Assembly (NCBI GenBank): GCA_023205875.1
Contig: CP060762.1
Location: 124,001 to 188,000 of the forward strand
Direction: 5' to 3'
From: Chloropicon primus
Lineage: Eukaryota; Chlorophyta; Chloropicophyceae; Chloropicales; Chloropicaceae
DNA length: 64,000 bases
A program made the position numbers and the translations under genes. Positions 20,401 to 29,074 of the stretch are shown here, piece after piece; within the stretch, counting starts at the first letter, position 1; every line of letters starts with the position of its first letter. Under the pieces are notes generated by a model, which worked only from the letters and a program-made list of their open reading frames with translations, was not told where the DNA came from and made no database searches.

Positions 20401-21482
20401 GGCACGTCTTCGAGCAGTACTGCGGTTCTCTTGCCGGCCTTCTTCAGACTGAGCTGAAGAAGACTGAGGAGGAGGGCAAGCTGCTCAGGGCTGGCATCGA
20501 CGACTTCATCGACAAGGGAATTATCGGTAGAGGCGCCTTCGGTACGGTGAGACTGGTGAAGAGCAAGGATTCCAACAAATACTATGCCCTCAAGTATCTC
20601 ATCAAGGACAACATCGTCAAGAAGCAGCAGCAGCGTCACTTGAAGCAGGAGATCAGCATTATGTGCATGCTGGAGCACGCCATGATCATCAGCCTGTGGA
20701 AGAAGTGGCAGGACAAGAAGTACATTTACCTGCTGACGGAGATTTGCACGGGTGGAGAGCTCTTCATGGAGATCAAGAAGTCCAAGGGTTTCGCAGAGGA
20801 CCGGGCAAAGTTTTACGCCGCCTGCGTCGCTTCCATTCTCATCGAGTTGAGAAAGAAGGAAGTCGTCTTCCGAGACTTGAAGCCCGAGAACATCCTTATC
20901 TCCGGCGATGGTTACCTCAAACTGATCGATTTCGGCTTTGGAAAGGTCCTGGGCAAGAACAAGAAGACGTTCTCTCTTTGCGGTACCCCCGACTACGTCG
21001 CCCCTGAGATTCTGCTGAATCAGGGATACAACCACTCGGTGGACACCTGGGCTTTGGGTGTCTTGGTTTACGAGATGGTTGCCAACGAGACCCCGTTCAA
21101 GAGCTCGGGCGGGGCCAAGGGAATTCTCAAGAACATTCTGAACAAGAAGCTTCAGTTCCCCAAGGACAAGTTTTCCGGTGTTTCCAAGGAGTGCATTTCC
21201 TTCATGTCGGAGTGCTTGAAGAAGGAGCCCATGCACCGCCTGGGTTACAAGGATGCCAGGGAACTCAAGTCCCATCCGTGGTTCCAGGAGTACGGAAAGC
21301 ACGGCTGGAACGCCCTGGAGAGGAAGCTCATCCGGCCGCCGTACGTGCCAAACGACGTGAACCCCGAGAAGATCCCAACGAAGGAGCCCAAGGAGGGCGA
21401 GCTCGAACCACCTCCAGACGTTCATGATTATGAGATCGATTCCATTTTCGCAGACTTCACTGCGATGAACGAGGTGGCCTGA
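17418..21482 (+). CDS. Large cGMP-dependent protein kinase (PKG-like, four CNB domains, AGC kinase)
   Basis: A single-exon protein of 1354 residues. Residues 1-235 are an unknown helical region. Residues 240-284 are five tandem nine-residue RRLSNAYEQ-type repeats, each holding an RRxS kinase consensus. Residues about 318-440 look like a PH-type domain (CFSRKNPAKAPTEYCLYRDG, then LFWKLKNKGK). Four cyclic-nucleotide-binding domains follow at about 524-632, 646-757, 775-884 and 893-1005. Only the third has the canonical phosphate-binding cassette FGELALLSDDPRSA. The others have FGECSLI, FGDFELC and FGERALM without the Arg. The kinase (about 1031-1287) has GRGAFG, YYALKYL, an FRDLKPEN loop (Phe for Tyr/His), DFG and TFSLCGTPDYVAPE, then an AGC C-tail ending in a SIFADF-type motif. 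Apicomplexan and algal PKGs share the four-domain plan but are shorter. Confidence 0.92.
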   Translation: MAERAIMALLDPRRNFKSDFDQQLVQETVDPIIAGYIRKKGLKPALRSILRITTDQNFREVWAKDFEHMLQKEGDLTRKELKEKVASGVDLELLRSRGATEHELEVAGVPPGKLDEEKMIEEDNYEEFLKNIFLQADKRMNDVNQREVASALNDLNKLTNYMNILVKDTTDYMSKTNDLMQNTGEAERYAGTTKGSLGSGRNVHQINLKDVSPDGATMDLTASRLASPMDSYTSQNDRDRRLSNAYEQRRLSNAYEQRRLSNAYEQRRLSNAYENRRLSNAMEGKTVASRGVGSQMEGNMSTINMTQFQLPGINAAANNIKFCKLLLQSGVKCFCFSRKNPAKAPTEYCLYRDGDQLFWKLKNKGKKTYLNVVSAAEGLPLWFTDGDILKNSFIKAKFLGKNFFERCSLQINMQDLRKKVAVECVLTFEADVIAEKLAFYLNTDALDDSMTKIRGTKRASIIMQTRSRAKTLQNQSQQGNFISQNEVKKQDKASNAFYTNTAARKKQEKTKKEAEFLLNAMSKCPVFNGISDELKNEVVQVARKTNIAEGMIVCQKGNFASNFYIVEEGSLLAYLSEMVDESSIPDIEYKKEDYFGECSLIFKSPNLHHVIADGDCVLWALDQETFKKVVSGNADLQKSLDTLLEVAIFNGLDDAMFANIILDFEVQKFGPDEVIVAMDSKTPRFYVLQGGTVDVAGNWYGKSETSDRVEKSLNIPGQFFGDFELCFDLNMARTYKAGAKGATLLTLSRQRFGELSDFIVEVSESNLKRQVLHSLPTFATLDDFEVMDVIDSFEVETVKKGELIIKKGDIGDKFYFIKTGECVVMDKDKDGNLKILTKIIGHASFGELALLSDDPRSAYVAADTDVELYSLTREAFRQLVDTANKQGSKSKTLSIISNIDLLNALSENDFSVLTDALNVENFSEGDRIIKSGDINDKLFIVSKGELLLTRDQESFTERVRLLPGNHFGERALMQAEHCFYNVTATRVTELLTLSRHVFEQYCGSLAGLLQTELKKTEEEGKLLRAGIDDFIDKGIIGRGAFGTVRLVKSKDSNKYYALKYLIKDNIVKKQQQRHLKQEISIMCMLEHAMIISLWKKWQDKKYIYLLTEICTGGELFMEIKKSKGFAEDRAKFYAACVASILIELRKKEVVFRDLKPENILISGDGYLKLIDFGFGKVLGKNKKTFSLCGTPDYVAPEILLNQGYNHSVDTWALGVLVYEMVANETPFKSSGGAKGILKNILNKKLQFPKDKFSGVSKECISFMSECLKKEPMHRLGYKDARELKSHPWFQEYGKHGWNALERKLIRPPYVPNDVNPEKIPTKEPKEGELEPPPDVHDYEIDSIFADFTAMNEVA
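18135..18269 (+). repeat. 27-bp coding minisatellite encoding RRLSNAYEQ repeats
   Basis: Five tandem 27-bp units, the last degenerate (RRLSNAMEG), lie inside the PKG-like gene. The third-position differences between units (AGA/AGG, CTC/CTG, AGT/AGC) show that the array is not brand new and that the protein motif is kept. Confidence 0.92.
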
Positions 21483-22046
21483 TTCGCGGCGCAACTCTCA
21501 GATTTTATTAAACACCTTCTTACACTTCAAATTGTAATTACAAACCTTCCTATCAACGACTCCCAATCCCACCCACTCGGTCTTCCCCTCCTCCTTCCTT
21601 CAGAGCAGTCGACGAGAGTGCTCTCTCTGTCTCTCTTTCCTCGAGGGGACATGGGATCCTTGGGTAGAAAAGCGGTGGCAGTGAGATCACAACCTTTCTC
21701 TCAAACCCGTCCCCCCCCTTCTCCCCACCCTCCTTTCCCTCCATTGCAGCCCCCCCCATGTCCCCCTCCCTTGGCCTGCCTGATCAGTGATGATCCATGA
21801 CCTTCTTTCCCGGTTACCCCATCAAGCGCGAGTTCTTTGGAAAGAGGGAGAGGAGCACGAATTCATTGTCCTTCGACCTCCCACCGTCCCTCTCCTTCCC
21901 CGCCATCATCATCATCATCATCATCACCATCATCATCACCATCTTCATCACCTCCCTCCATTAATCGAGCGAGCATTAGCAATCAGCGGTTTCGCCTGAG
22001 ATTAGCGCAGCGGAGGCGGAGGAGAGGGAAGGCGAAGGCGAAGGCG
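21483..22046. other. Intergenic with CAT repeat, upstream of ASCC2-like gene
   Basis: 564 bp. It holds C-rich and T/C-rich tracts (21700-21775) and an imperfect (CAT)n run at about 21903-21950. The frame of the next gene stays open back to about 21837, but that segment would be His/Ser/Pro low complexity, so it is treated as 5'UTR. Confidence 0.55.
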
Positions 22047-24014
22047 ATGGCGTCTTCCACGCCGTCCTCGTCCAAGTATGAATACATGCCGGTCGTTCCG
22101 AAGGATCTCGACGAATCGAGGACGTCCTTTTACGGCAGCGAGGTTGTGGGTTACCTGAACCAAGACCTGAGAGAATTGCTGGAGCAGAGTGACTCGGTGT
22201 TTTGGGAAATGTGCAAGGAGAACGAGTCCCTGCACGTTGCTTTGGACTCGTACTTGAGGTACGCGAGGAGGCCACACGACCTGGAGGGAGAGCAGAGGGG
22301 GAACGACGAGGAAGCGGAAGCGGCTCTGTCGAGGAGGGTGTTCATGTGCTACTATCGCATGACTCTGCCCTCCCTCTGTACCACACCAGACTCAGATTCC
22401 AAGCAGAACGAGCAAGGGGACGCTCTCTACCGTCGGTGGATGGTCGACATACCCAAGCTGTTTGATCTCTGCGCGATTTATGGGCCGAGCAACTCCAGGT
22501 TGGTGCAGGAGCTCGTCAAGAACATGTTCACAGTGCAGCCCCGGTACAGAAGCGACCTGGCCTCGTGCCTGCAGACCGTGGTGCTGAACATGACTCAGGT
22601 CATCCAGACCGTGTTGGCCTCGGAAGAGGACTTTGGGGATCTCATGGATCACTTGCTTTACTTGGTGGATGGGTTCTCAAGCCTCTGCTGCTTTCTGACT
22701 TCGTATGGGGACTACTCTTTGATGTGGGTGCCCAAGGAAGGGGAAGACGCCGCAGGCGGTTCGCCGGGCTCGGAGGCGAGCGAGCTGCTGCACTTCCTGG
22801 TGCACAGCCACGTGGTGAGCCTGCCGAAGGTCGCTCTGGTGCTCGACATGGATGGGACAGAGGTGTTTGAGCAGTTCAGACAGGTTGGGAGAAAGATCGA
22901 GTCGGTCATTTTTGACGCCGTGAAGCACTGTCTTGGGGGACGGAAGCACGGCGAGGAGGAGGGCGGCGGCAGGACCTTGGTCAGGGCTTTCCGTGGCATG
23001 AGAACCTTGGAGGAGGAGAAAAACGCTACAAGTTTGCTGAACAGTCTGGAGGCGAATCACAGCTTGAGCGAGGAACTCCTGCGGGCGGTGAAGGAGAACA
23101 GGTTAAGCCTCTCCAAGGGTCAGGCCACGGACCTGGACAAAATTTTAGGACCCATTCTCGAGTCCAAGGACCTCTTCGTGAATTGCCTGTACCCGGAGGA
23201 GAAGGGCGGGGTCAAGGCCGAGAAGCCATTGGCTGATGCGCTCCTCGACCGCCAGGTGGACACAATCAGATCGATCCTGCCGGAATACGGTCGAGGCTTC
23301 ATCAAACGGGTGTTGAAGCATTACGAGTTCAACCTGGACAACTGTGTGAGCCACATGATGGAGGGTTCGCTTCCATACGAGTTGGCGACTTTGGATAGTA
23401 AATTAGAAGAGGAGCAAGAGGCGGTCTCGGGGGGGGAGACTACTCGGGATGAACAACCTGCGGCCAACCGAGTCGTCGATAGCCAAGGGAATGACGGAGG
23501 AAGTGAAGCTGGTTTCACTTACTACAAGAAGAGAGCTGCGCCAGAAGAAGACAGTGACTTTCTTGACAGGGACATGGTCGTGCGTGACAAGATCATGGAG
23601 CTCTCTTTGTACGACGATGATTACGACGATTCGATCGATTTTGCGGACAAGTCAATGCAGCACGAGCTCGAGGACCTTGAAGGCATGAATGGCGACGGTT
23701 CAGGGAACCAAAACAAGCCACAAGAGAAAACGAGAGAGTTCTGGGTGCATGACAACAAGGTGTATAACTATTCGAAACCGGGGGCTACCAAAGTCATGGC
23801 GCCAAGCGCACCCGTAGCCATCGTGATGGCGAGGCAAGTCGAGGCAGACGAAGACAAGGCTGCCCGCAAGAAAGCCAGGGAGGACAGGCTGATTAAGGAG
23901 CCAAGGAAGCAACAGCAGCGCAGCGCGAATTCGTACAAGAGGAAGGAGAAAAACAAAGCGAAAGTGGGGAATCACAACAGGAAGCAGAGGGCGCTCAAGA
24001 AGCAGGGGATGTGA
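22047..24014 (+). CDS. ASCC2: ASCC2 / Rqt3-like CUE-domain protein
   Basis: 655 residues from the ATG at 22047 (MASSTPSSSKYEYMPVVPKD). The helical N-terminal half contains the ASCC2-like blocks YRRWMVDIPKLFDLCAIYG, then FTVQPRYRSDLASCLQ, VVLNMTQVIQTVL, LLYLVDGFSSLCCFL. A CUE domain follows at about 415-460 (VDTIRSILPEYGRGF, then YEFNLDNCVSHMMEGSLP). It would bind ubiquitin. The tail is acidic, then strongly basic, with the typical KAREDRLIKEP and GNHNRKQRALKKQG ending. ASCC2 works with the ASCC3/Slh1 helicase, in alkylation repair in animals and in splitting collided ribosomes in yeast (RQT complex). The gene is convergent with the DsbA-like gene, with 47 bp between stops. Confidence 0.85.
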   Translation: MASSTPSSSKYEYMPVVPKDLDESRTSFYGSEVVGYLNQDLRELLEQSDSVFWEMCKENESLHVALDSYLRYARRPHDLEGEQRGNDEEAEAALSRRVFMCYYRMTLPSLCTTPDSDSKQNEQGDALYRRWMVDIPKLFDLCAIYGPSNSRLVQELVKNMFTVQPRYRSDLASCLQTVVLNMTQVIQTVLASEEDFGDLMDHLLYLVDGFSSLCCFLTSYGDYSLMWVPKEGEDAAGGSPGSEASELLHFLVHSHVVSLPKVALVLDMDGTEVFEQFRQVGRKIESVIFDAVKHCLGGRKHGEEEGGGRTLVRAFRGMRTLEEEKNATSLLNSLEANHSLSEELLRAVKENRLSLSKGQATDLDKILGPILESKDLFVNCLYPEEKGGVKAEKPLADALLDRQVDTIRSILPEYGRGFIKRVLKHYEFNLDNCVSHMMEGSLPYELATLDSKLEEEQEAVSGGETTRDEQPAANRVVDSQGNDGGSEAGFTYYKKRAAPEEDSDFLDRDMVVRDKIMELSLYDDDYDDSIDFADKSMQHELEDLEGMNGDGSGNQNKPQEKTREFWVHDNKVYNYSKPGATKVMAPSAPVAIVMARQVEADEDKAARKKAREDRLIKEPRKQQQRSANSYKRKEKNKAKVGNHNRKQRALKKQGM

Positions 24015-24061
24015 TTTCATTCTCTTCGCAAGAGCAGTTTTGTTATTTATATGGGTCTCCT

Positions 24062-24958
24062 TCATTGCGGCACATGGGCATAAATTTTCCCCAGGCGCTG
24101 TACGAACTGTTCTTCGTGCACCACCCCCTCCACGTGCTCGTTATTGATCAGGAAGTGCGGCGTCCCGATGACTCCCATCTCCCTCGAGAGCCTCGATATC
24201 CTGTGCACTTCCTCCACGTAGCGCTGGCTGTAGAAACACGTCGAGAAAGCCTTCAGCTCCAGGCCTGCAAGGTTGGCCAGCCTTCTCAGAAGCGCGGCGT
24301 TGAACACCGACTTTGCCCTGTCCGGTTTCGAGGACAAATCAACCTGGTAAAGCAGGTCTCTAATCTCCCAGTACTTGTGCTGCTCTTGCGCGCACAGCGC
24401 TGCTGCTGCTGCCCTCAAGCTGTCGTCGTCAAGGAAGGCTACAGGGTTGCTCTCAAACCTGAGCTTCCCGGTAGGCACATACTTTTTCATTATGGTGTCT
24501 CTGACGACGTCGTGAGCCTCCTGGCAGTGATGGCAGAGGAAATCTGTGAACTCCACCACGTGGATCGGCGAGTCTGCCTTGCCCAGCGCTCTCCCCTCTG
24601 GTTCCAGCACTCCCGGAGTGAAGTGGTAGCCCGCCTTGGGCCTCGAAGCGACCGACTTGGATGGCAGCTCCGCGTCAGGGGGCTCGAAGAGCTGCTTTGG
24701 CTCAGGCAGACCGCTCTCGAAGAGGAGATAAAAGGGAAGCACCAGGAAGCAGACCATCGATAGGCCGAACAGGTAATACGGCAGGTCCTCCAAGGTTGGG
24801 CAGATTCTAGCACTGACCTTTTTCTGCACAGCTCTTTGGCTCTTCGAGAAGGTTTTTCTGGTTGACTTGACGAACCCGCTTGCCCTGGACCGTGGACCCA
24901 ATTCCAGGTGTGCCAGCCTCGCCCTCAGCTGCCTCAAGTGGGTGTCGCTATCTGCCAT
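24062..24958 (-). CDS. Membrane-anchored DsbA-like thiol-disulfide oxidoreductase
   Basis: 298 residues. A basic N-terminal tail precedes one membrane span near residues 60-80 (YYLFGLSMVCFLVLPFYLLF). The rest is a thioredoxin-fold DsbA/BdbD-type domain: VVEFTDFLCHHCQEAHD with the CHHC redox pair near 147-150, a helical insert, and the cis-Pro loop in MGVIGTPHFLINNEHVEG near 265. The C-terminal domain should face a non-cytosolic compartment such as the thylakoid lumen, ER or intermembrane space, where it would make disulfides. Which one cannot be told from the sequence. Bacterial relatives are common, so an endosymbiotic origin is possible. Starts at the ATG at 24958. The start region of TOP3B lies 507 bp away on the other strand. 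Confidence 0.85.
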   Translation of the reverse strand: MADSDTHLRQLRARLAHLELGPRSRASGFVKSTRKTFSKSQRAVQKKVSARICPTLEDLPYYLFGLSMVCFLVLPFYLLFESGLPEPKQLFEPPDAELPSKSVASRPKAGYHFTPGVLEPEGRALGKADSPIHVVEFTDFLCHHCQEAHDVVRDTIMKKYVPTGKLRFESNPVAFLDDDSLRAAAAALCAQEQHKYWEIRDLLYQVDLSSKPDRAKSVFNAALLRRLANLAGLELKAFSTCFYSQRYVEEVHRISRLSREMGVIGTPHFLINNEHVEGVVHEEQFVQRLGKIYAHVPQ

Positions 24959-25040
24959 CTTTCCCTCTCTCTCTCTCTCTCCCTCACCGATGCTTCATCG
25001 CTGCAAACTGTCCAACAAACAAACACAATCCTCAGTCAAA

Positions 25041-25089
25041 ACATCCTCACCAGGGCGCCATTTGTTTCGATTAAAGGCTCTTTCGAAAG
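25041..25089 (-). promoter_or_regulatory. 5'-proximal repeated element, copy upstream of DsbA-like gene
   Basis: The minus strand reads TTTCGAAAGAGCC, diverges in the middle, then AAATGGCGCCC and TGGTGAGGAT, with the same 36-nt start-to-start spacing as other copies. It shares ATGGCG just before the tail with the PHR2 copy. It lies about 85 bp before the DsbA-like ATG, in the same orientation, within the 507-bp divergent region that also serves TOP3B. Confidence 0.55.
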
Positions 25090-25465
25090 ACAAAGAGTCA
25101 ATCTCGACATCTACAACGACTTTGACCTCTCCACTCCTTGCCCTTGTCGTCCACTGATCCCTCAAAGCTCACCTTGTGTGCCTTTCCAGACCCCAGACCA
25201 AGGCTCTTCTTGTCCTTAGGATGAATGCACCAGTTGCAGGAGGAGGAGGAGGAGGGTGAAGTTGTCGTAAGGAAGGCGGTCAAGGAGGCAGTGAGGGAGG
25301 CTAGAGTGAGAATTCACTTGAAGAATCGAGCATCGGAGTCACGAATAACATCTCCACACCTTTTTTTCCCTCGTTCAAAGCCACAGGGGGTACCAAATTG
25401 CTGAATCAGGTGGAGGAGAACAGCGAGAGAGCCAAGGGGAGGGCGTTGCATAGAGGTGTTCGGGG

Positions 25466-28400
25466 ATGTCTGGCGGGGAGAGGGGGCGTGGGAGGGGGCG
25501 AGGAAGGGGGAGGGGTCGTGGACGAGGGAGGGGAAGGGGCAGAGGGATTGAAGAGGGTTCACACGGAGCTCCAGGGGATACCGGCGGGAGCCAGGGCCAG
25601 ATCAAGGGGAAGTCACTGAACGCTTCTGCGGCCGTTTTCGTTCCCGGATCGGCAAGCCTTCCGGTTGGAAAGGGGACCGATGCTCCCGGAAGGGTGAAGG
25701 ATGACGGACAGAAGGAGAAGAGGCAGAGGAAATCGCGTGGTGGGAAGAATGAGGGAAGAGGCGAGCTTCTGAAGGCTCCTCAGCCTCCTGGCTTGGGAAC
25801 TAGGACTGAAAAGGGCAACGGGTCCAAGAAGCAGCCGCAGAAGCACAAGGGGGACAGGGCGGAGAGCAAGGGGGGCGGCAAGCCATCCGGGGGGCAGCAG
25901 CAGAAGCATAAGGGGGACAGGTCGGAGAGCAAGGGGGGCGGCAAGCCCAACCGGTCCGAGAAGCCCAATCGTCCAGGCAAGACCAAGAGCAACGAAGGCA
26001 AGCCAAATGCTGCAAGGGCGGAAGATCCCAAGAAGAAGCCACGGGGTTCGGAAAAACTCAATGGCGCTGACCCGGTCGTGGACAAGCTGGCAGACCTTCA
26101 AGTCAGCGACGCGTCCTCGTCTTACGTTCGATTTCAGAAGCAGTTGGCGAACTTTTCCCTCTCCAAGGTCGCGAAGGGCATCCCTGAAAACGCAACGGTG
26201 CTCTGCGTGGCCGAGAAGCCCTCGCTGGCCCAGTCTATCGCGATATTTCTCGCGGGGGGCAAGGGGAGAGTGAACTCCAGGAAGTCGTTCCAAGACGTCC
26301 ACGAGTTCACGGCCAACTTCCTTGGGAAGCAAGCAAAGTTCAAAGTGACTTCAGTGATTGGCCACGTTTATGGCTTGGATTTCAAGCTCCCGCGTCACAA
26401 GAGCTGGGACGTGGACCCGGCCGAGCTCTTTGACGCCCCAACGGAGAGGGCGGAGGCCAACCCAAAGGCGAACATCTGCAAGCACCTCAAGCAGGAGGCA
26501 AAGAATTGCCAATTCCTCCTCCTGTGGCTGGACTGTGATCGGGAGGGGGAGAACATCTGCTTCGAGGTCATCGAGAACACCAAGCCCTACATGAAGTCCA
26601 GCGGCATCCAGTTTCCGATTCTGAGAGCCAAGTTCTCAGCAATCACGGAGAGCGCAATCCGGAGCGCGATGCAGAACCTGACCCTGCCGAATGAGAATGA
26701 AGCCATGGCAGTTGACGCCAGGCAGGAGCTGGACCTCAAAGTTGGCGTCACGTTCACGAGATTTCAAACGCGGTACTTTCAGGGCAAGTACAGCAATCTG
26801 GATGCGTCCGTTGTTTCGTATGGCCCGTGCCAAACTCCCACTTTGGGCTTTTGCGTGGAGAGGCACATTGAGAGGGTTCAGCATGTGCCAAAGCCATTCT
26901 GGACGCTGTCTGTGGAGGCCAAGAAGAGCGGCGAGATCTTCTCGCTTAACCCGAACTCAGGGAGAATGTTCGACAAGAAGAAGGCGGAGCGACTGAAGAA
27001 TTCGCTCTTGTCCATTGGTAGTGCCACTGTTGTGAGTGTGGAGGAGAAGAAGGGCTCGTCCCAGAGGCCAACGGGCTTGAACACAGTGAACATGCTCAAG
27101 ATGGCGAGTACTGTGCTTGGCATGGGCCCTCACCACGCCATGCAGGTGGCAGAGAGGCTCTACATGCAAGGCTTCCTGTCCTATCCTCGAACAGAATCGA
27201 CGGGGTATCCCAAGGGCTTTGACATGAGTGGGACGCTGGGGCTCCAACAAAACAACCGGTACTGGGGTGCCTACGTGAGAAGCTTGTTGGAGTTGGGGTA
27301 CAAGGAACCCAGGCCTGGCAAGGACATGGGCGACCATCCCCCGCTCACCCCGACTCAGAGCGCGACAGAGAATGATATCGGCGGAGGGGACGCCTGGAGG
27401 CTTTACGATTTGGTGGCTAGACACTTCATAGCGTCCGTTTCGCCTGACGCGACCCACCAGACAACAAAGATCGTTTTGCAGTGCGGGGAGGAGAGGCTGA
27501 GTGCAACGGGGAAACGGCCAATCTCGCCAGGATTCACAGCAGTCCTCCACCACTCGTCCATAGAGTCGTCCAGCGTGCCGGCCCTGGCCAAGGGCGACGT
27601 TGTGCCTTTGGCAGACGTTTTCATTGGCCAAGGGGAAACGGAACCGAAAGGCCACCTGAGCGAGTCCGAGCTCATCGAGAGGATGGAGAAGAACGGCATA
27701 GGCACGGACGCATCGATTCCCACGCACATCAACAACATTTGCGTGAGGCGCTACTGTAACACGTCGGAGAGCAGGCACATGGTGCCCACGGGCCTTGGCA
27801 TCGTGCTGGTACAAGGCTACAAGCTAATCGACAAGGAGCTGGTGGAGCCCACGGTCAGGAGTTTCATAGAGAAGCAAATCGACGAGGTCGCTCAGGGCAG
27901 GGTCAGCCTGCAAGCGGTGTTGAGGAAATCCATACATACGTTCAGGGAAAAGTTCAAGTCCTTCGTTTCCGAAATCGAAAAGATGGATGCGCTTTTCGAG
28001 GCCAGCTTCACCAGTGCGGAGAGCTCCAAGATTTACACGAGGTGCGGAAAGACTATGCGATACCTGAAAATCATAAACTCGCGTCCGCCTCGGCTTTACA
28101 ATCCTTTGACGGAGGACATTTACATCATGCCCCTCGGCGGGACCGTCAAGCAGTACAAGGCCCTCGCTTGCCCTCTGTGCAACTTTGAGCTCAGCTTGTA
28201 CTCGCTCGGGCACAAGAACTTTCCCTTATGCCCAAACTGTTATTGCAATCCCCCGGAAGGAATGATGGAGCCCGAGAAAGGCGTTTGCACAACGTGCCCC
28301 ATGGACGACGACCACCCTGTCATCCAAAAATTGACGGTCTGCGATTGTCCTGAGAGCGACGGCGTTCTCATGGTGGATCCCGTGGGCGGTCCAAACTGGA

Positions 28401-28732
28401 AACTCATATCCACGAGGAGTCCGCTGATCGCGGCATTTCCAAAGGGAATCAACAAGGTGACCGTCCTGCCCGAAGTGGACGAGAACGGGTGCCACATGCT
28501 CGAGATCGACTTCAACGAGAGGAAGAACACCGTCGCGGTTCCCGGTGGCGGGCTCAAGTACATCGGCTCCCTCAGCGACCCCTTTGTGGAAGGATTGATA
28601 GAGTACAAACACGGAAGGGACCGGGCTCAAATCGGCAGGAAGAGGAACTTCAAGGGCAAGCGGCGTGGCAGGGGCAGAGGAAGGGGAAGAGTCAACCAGC
28701 ACGATCTCAAAATGTCATTCTATGGTTTCTAA
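25466..28732 (+). CDS. TOP3B: DNA/RNA topoisomerase III beta
   Basis: 1088 residues, single exon. Type IA topoisomerase of the TOP3B group. The Toprim start is TVLCVAEKPSLAQSIA near residue 245. Then come VDPAELFDAPTERAEANPKA, LLWLDCDREGENICFEV (metal-binding DxD-type), AVDARQELDLKVG, FTRFQTRYFQGKY and SYGPCQTPTLGFCVERH. The catalytic tyrosine block is FLSYPRTESTGYPKGFD near 575. C-terminal Cys pairs (CPLCNFELSLY, then LCPNCYCNP, CTTCPMDD) form the zinc region. TOP3B removes supercoils and unknots RNA, usually with TDRD3. Unusually, an RG-repeat tract of about 20 residues opens the protein, followed by 200 disordered basic residues with two KHKGDR-SESKGGGKP repeats. A second short RG tract lies near the C-terminus (GKRRGRGRGRGRVNQHD). 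Confidence 0.95.
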   Translation: MSGGERGRGRGRGRGRGRGRGRGRGRGIEEGSHGAPGDTGGSQGQIKGKSLNASAAVFVPGSASLPVGKGTDAPGRVKDDGQKEKRQRKSRGGKNEGRGELLKAPQPPGLGTRTEKGNGSKKQPQKHKGDRAESKGGGKPSGGQQQKHKGDRSESKGGGKPNRSEKPNRPGKTKSNEGKPNAARAEDPKKKPRGSEKLNGADPVVDKLADLQVSDASSSYVRFQKQLANFSLSKVAKGIPENATVLCVAEKPSLAQSIAIFLAGGKGRVNSRKSFQDVHEFTANFLGKQAKFKVTSVIGHVYGLDFKLPRHKSWDVDPAELFDAPTERAEANPKANICKHLKQEAKNCQFLLLWLDCDREGENICFEVIENTKPYMKSSGIQFPILRAKFSAITESAIRSAMQNLTLPNENEAMAVDARQELDLKVGVTFTRFQTRYFQGKYSNLDASVVSYGPCQTPTLGFCVERHIERVQHVPKPFWTLSVEAKKSGEIFSLNPNSGRMFDKKKAERLKNSLLSIGSATVVSVEEKKGSSQRPTGLNTVNMLKMASTVLGMGPHHAMQVAERLYMQGFLSYPRTESTGYPKGFDMSGTLGLQQNNRYWGAYVRSLLELGYKEPRPGKDMGDHPPLTPTQSATENDIGGGDAWRLYDLVARHFIASVSPDATHQTTKIVLQCGEERLSATGKRPISPGFTAVLHHSSIESSSVPALAKGDVVPLADVFIGQGETEPKGHLSESELIERMEKNGIGTDASIPTHINNICVRRYCNTSESRHMVPTGLGIVLVQGYKLIDKELVEPTVRSFIEKQIDEVAQGRVSLQAVLRKSIHTFREKFKSFVSEIEKMDALFEASFTSAESSKIYTRCGKTMRYLKIINSRPPRLYNPLTEDIYIMPLGGTVKQYKALACPLCNFELSLYSLGHKNFPLCPNCYCNPPEGMMEPEKGVCTTCPMDDDHPVIQKLTVCDCPESDGVLMVDPVGGPNWKLISTRSPLIAAFPKGINKVTVLPEVDENGCHMLEIDFNERKNTVAVPGGGLKYIGSLSDPFVEGLIEYKHGRDRAQIGRKRNFKGKRRGRGRGRGRVNQHDLKMSFYGF

Positions 28733-28751
28733 ACTCTGTTAAAACTTTAGT

Positions 28752-28895
28752 TCATTGCTTAGCGATATCTTCAACTGTTGCGACTCCACTATCAGTTCCT
28801 GATGATAGAACTACATCTGTTCTTGTTGGAGTTACCGCCGAACCACCACCATGGGCTGCTAGGGCCAGAAAACCAAAACCAGCAAAGAGCTTCAT
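28752..28895 (-). CDS. Possible small secreted peptide (47 aa), unusual codon use
   Basis: An ATG-to-TGA frame on the minus strand between TOP3B and the GON4-like gene. Its N-terminus looks like a signal peptide (MKLFAGFGFLALAAHGGGSA), followed by VTPTRTDVVLSSGTDSGV and an ending VEDIAKQ. Codons such as GTA, CTA, TCA, ACA and GAT dominate, against the G/C-ending codons of every neighbour. That suggests either foreign or organelle-derived DNA, or simply an AT-richer spacer that is open by chance. I do not recognise it. It overlaps nothing and its stop lies 20 bp from the TOP3B stop. Confidence 0.25.
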   Translation of the reverse strand: MKLFAGFGFLALAAHGGGSAVTPTRTDVVLSSGTDSGVATVEDIAKQ

Positions 28896-29074
28896 TTTTT
28901 CGCGCCATCATAGATCTCCTAGAGAGAGAGAGAGAGAGGCGAGGAGGATGCGAAGGAGGATGCTGCGAAGGAGGCTGGCGTGGTTTCGGTGGCGGTGACT
29001 GACCCGGTTGCCTGTTCTGATTCGTCCTGAGAGGAGGCTGGCGAGGTCGCGGTCTCGTTGTCGTTGCCGGAAGC

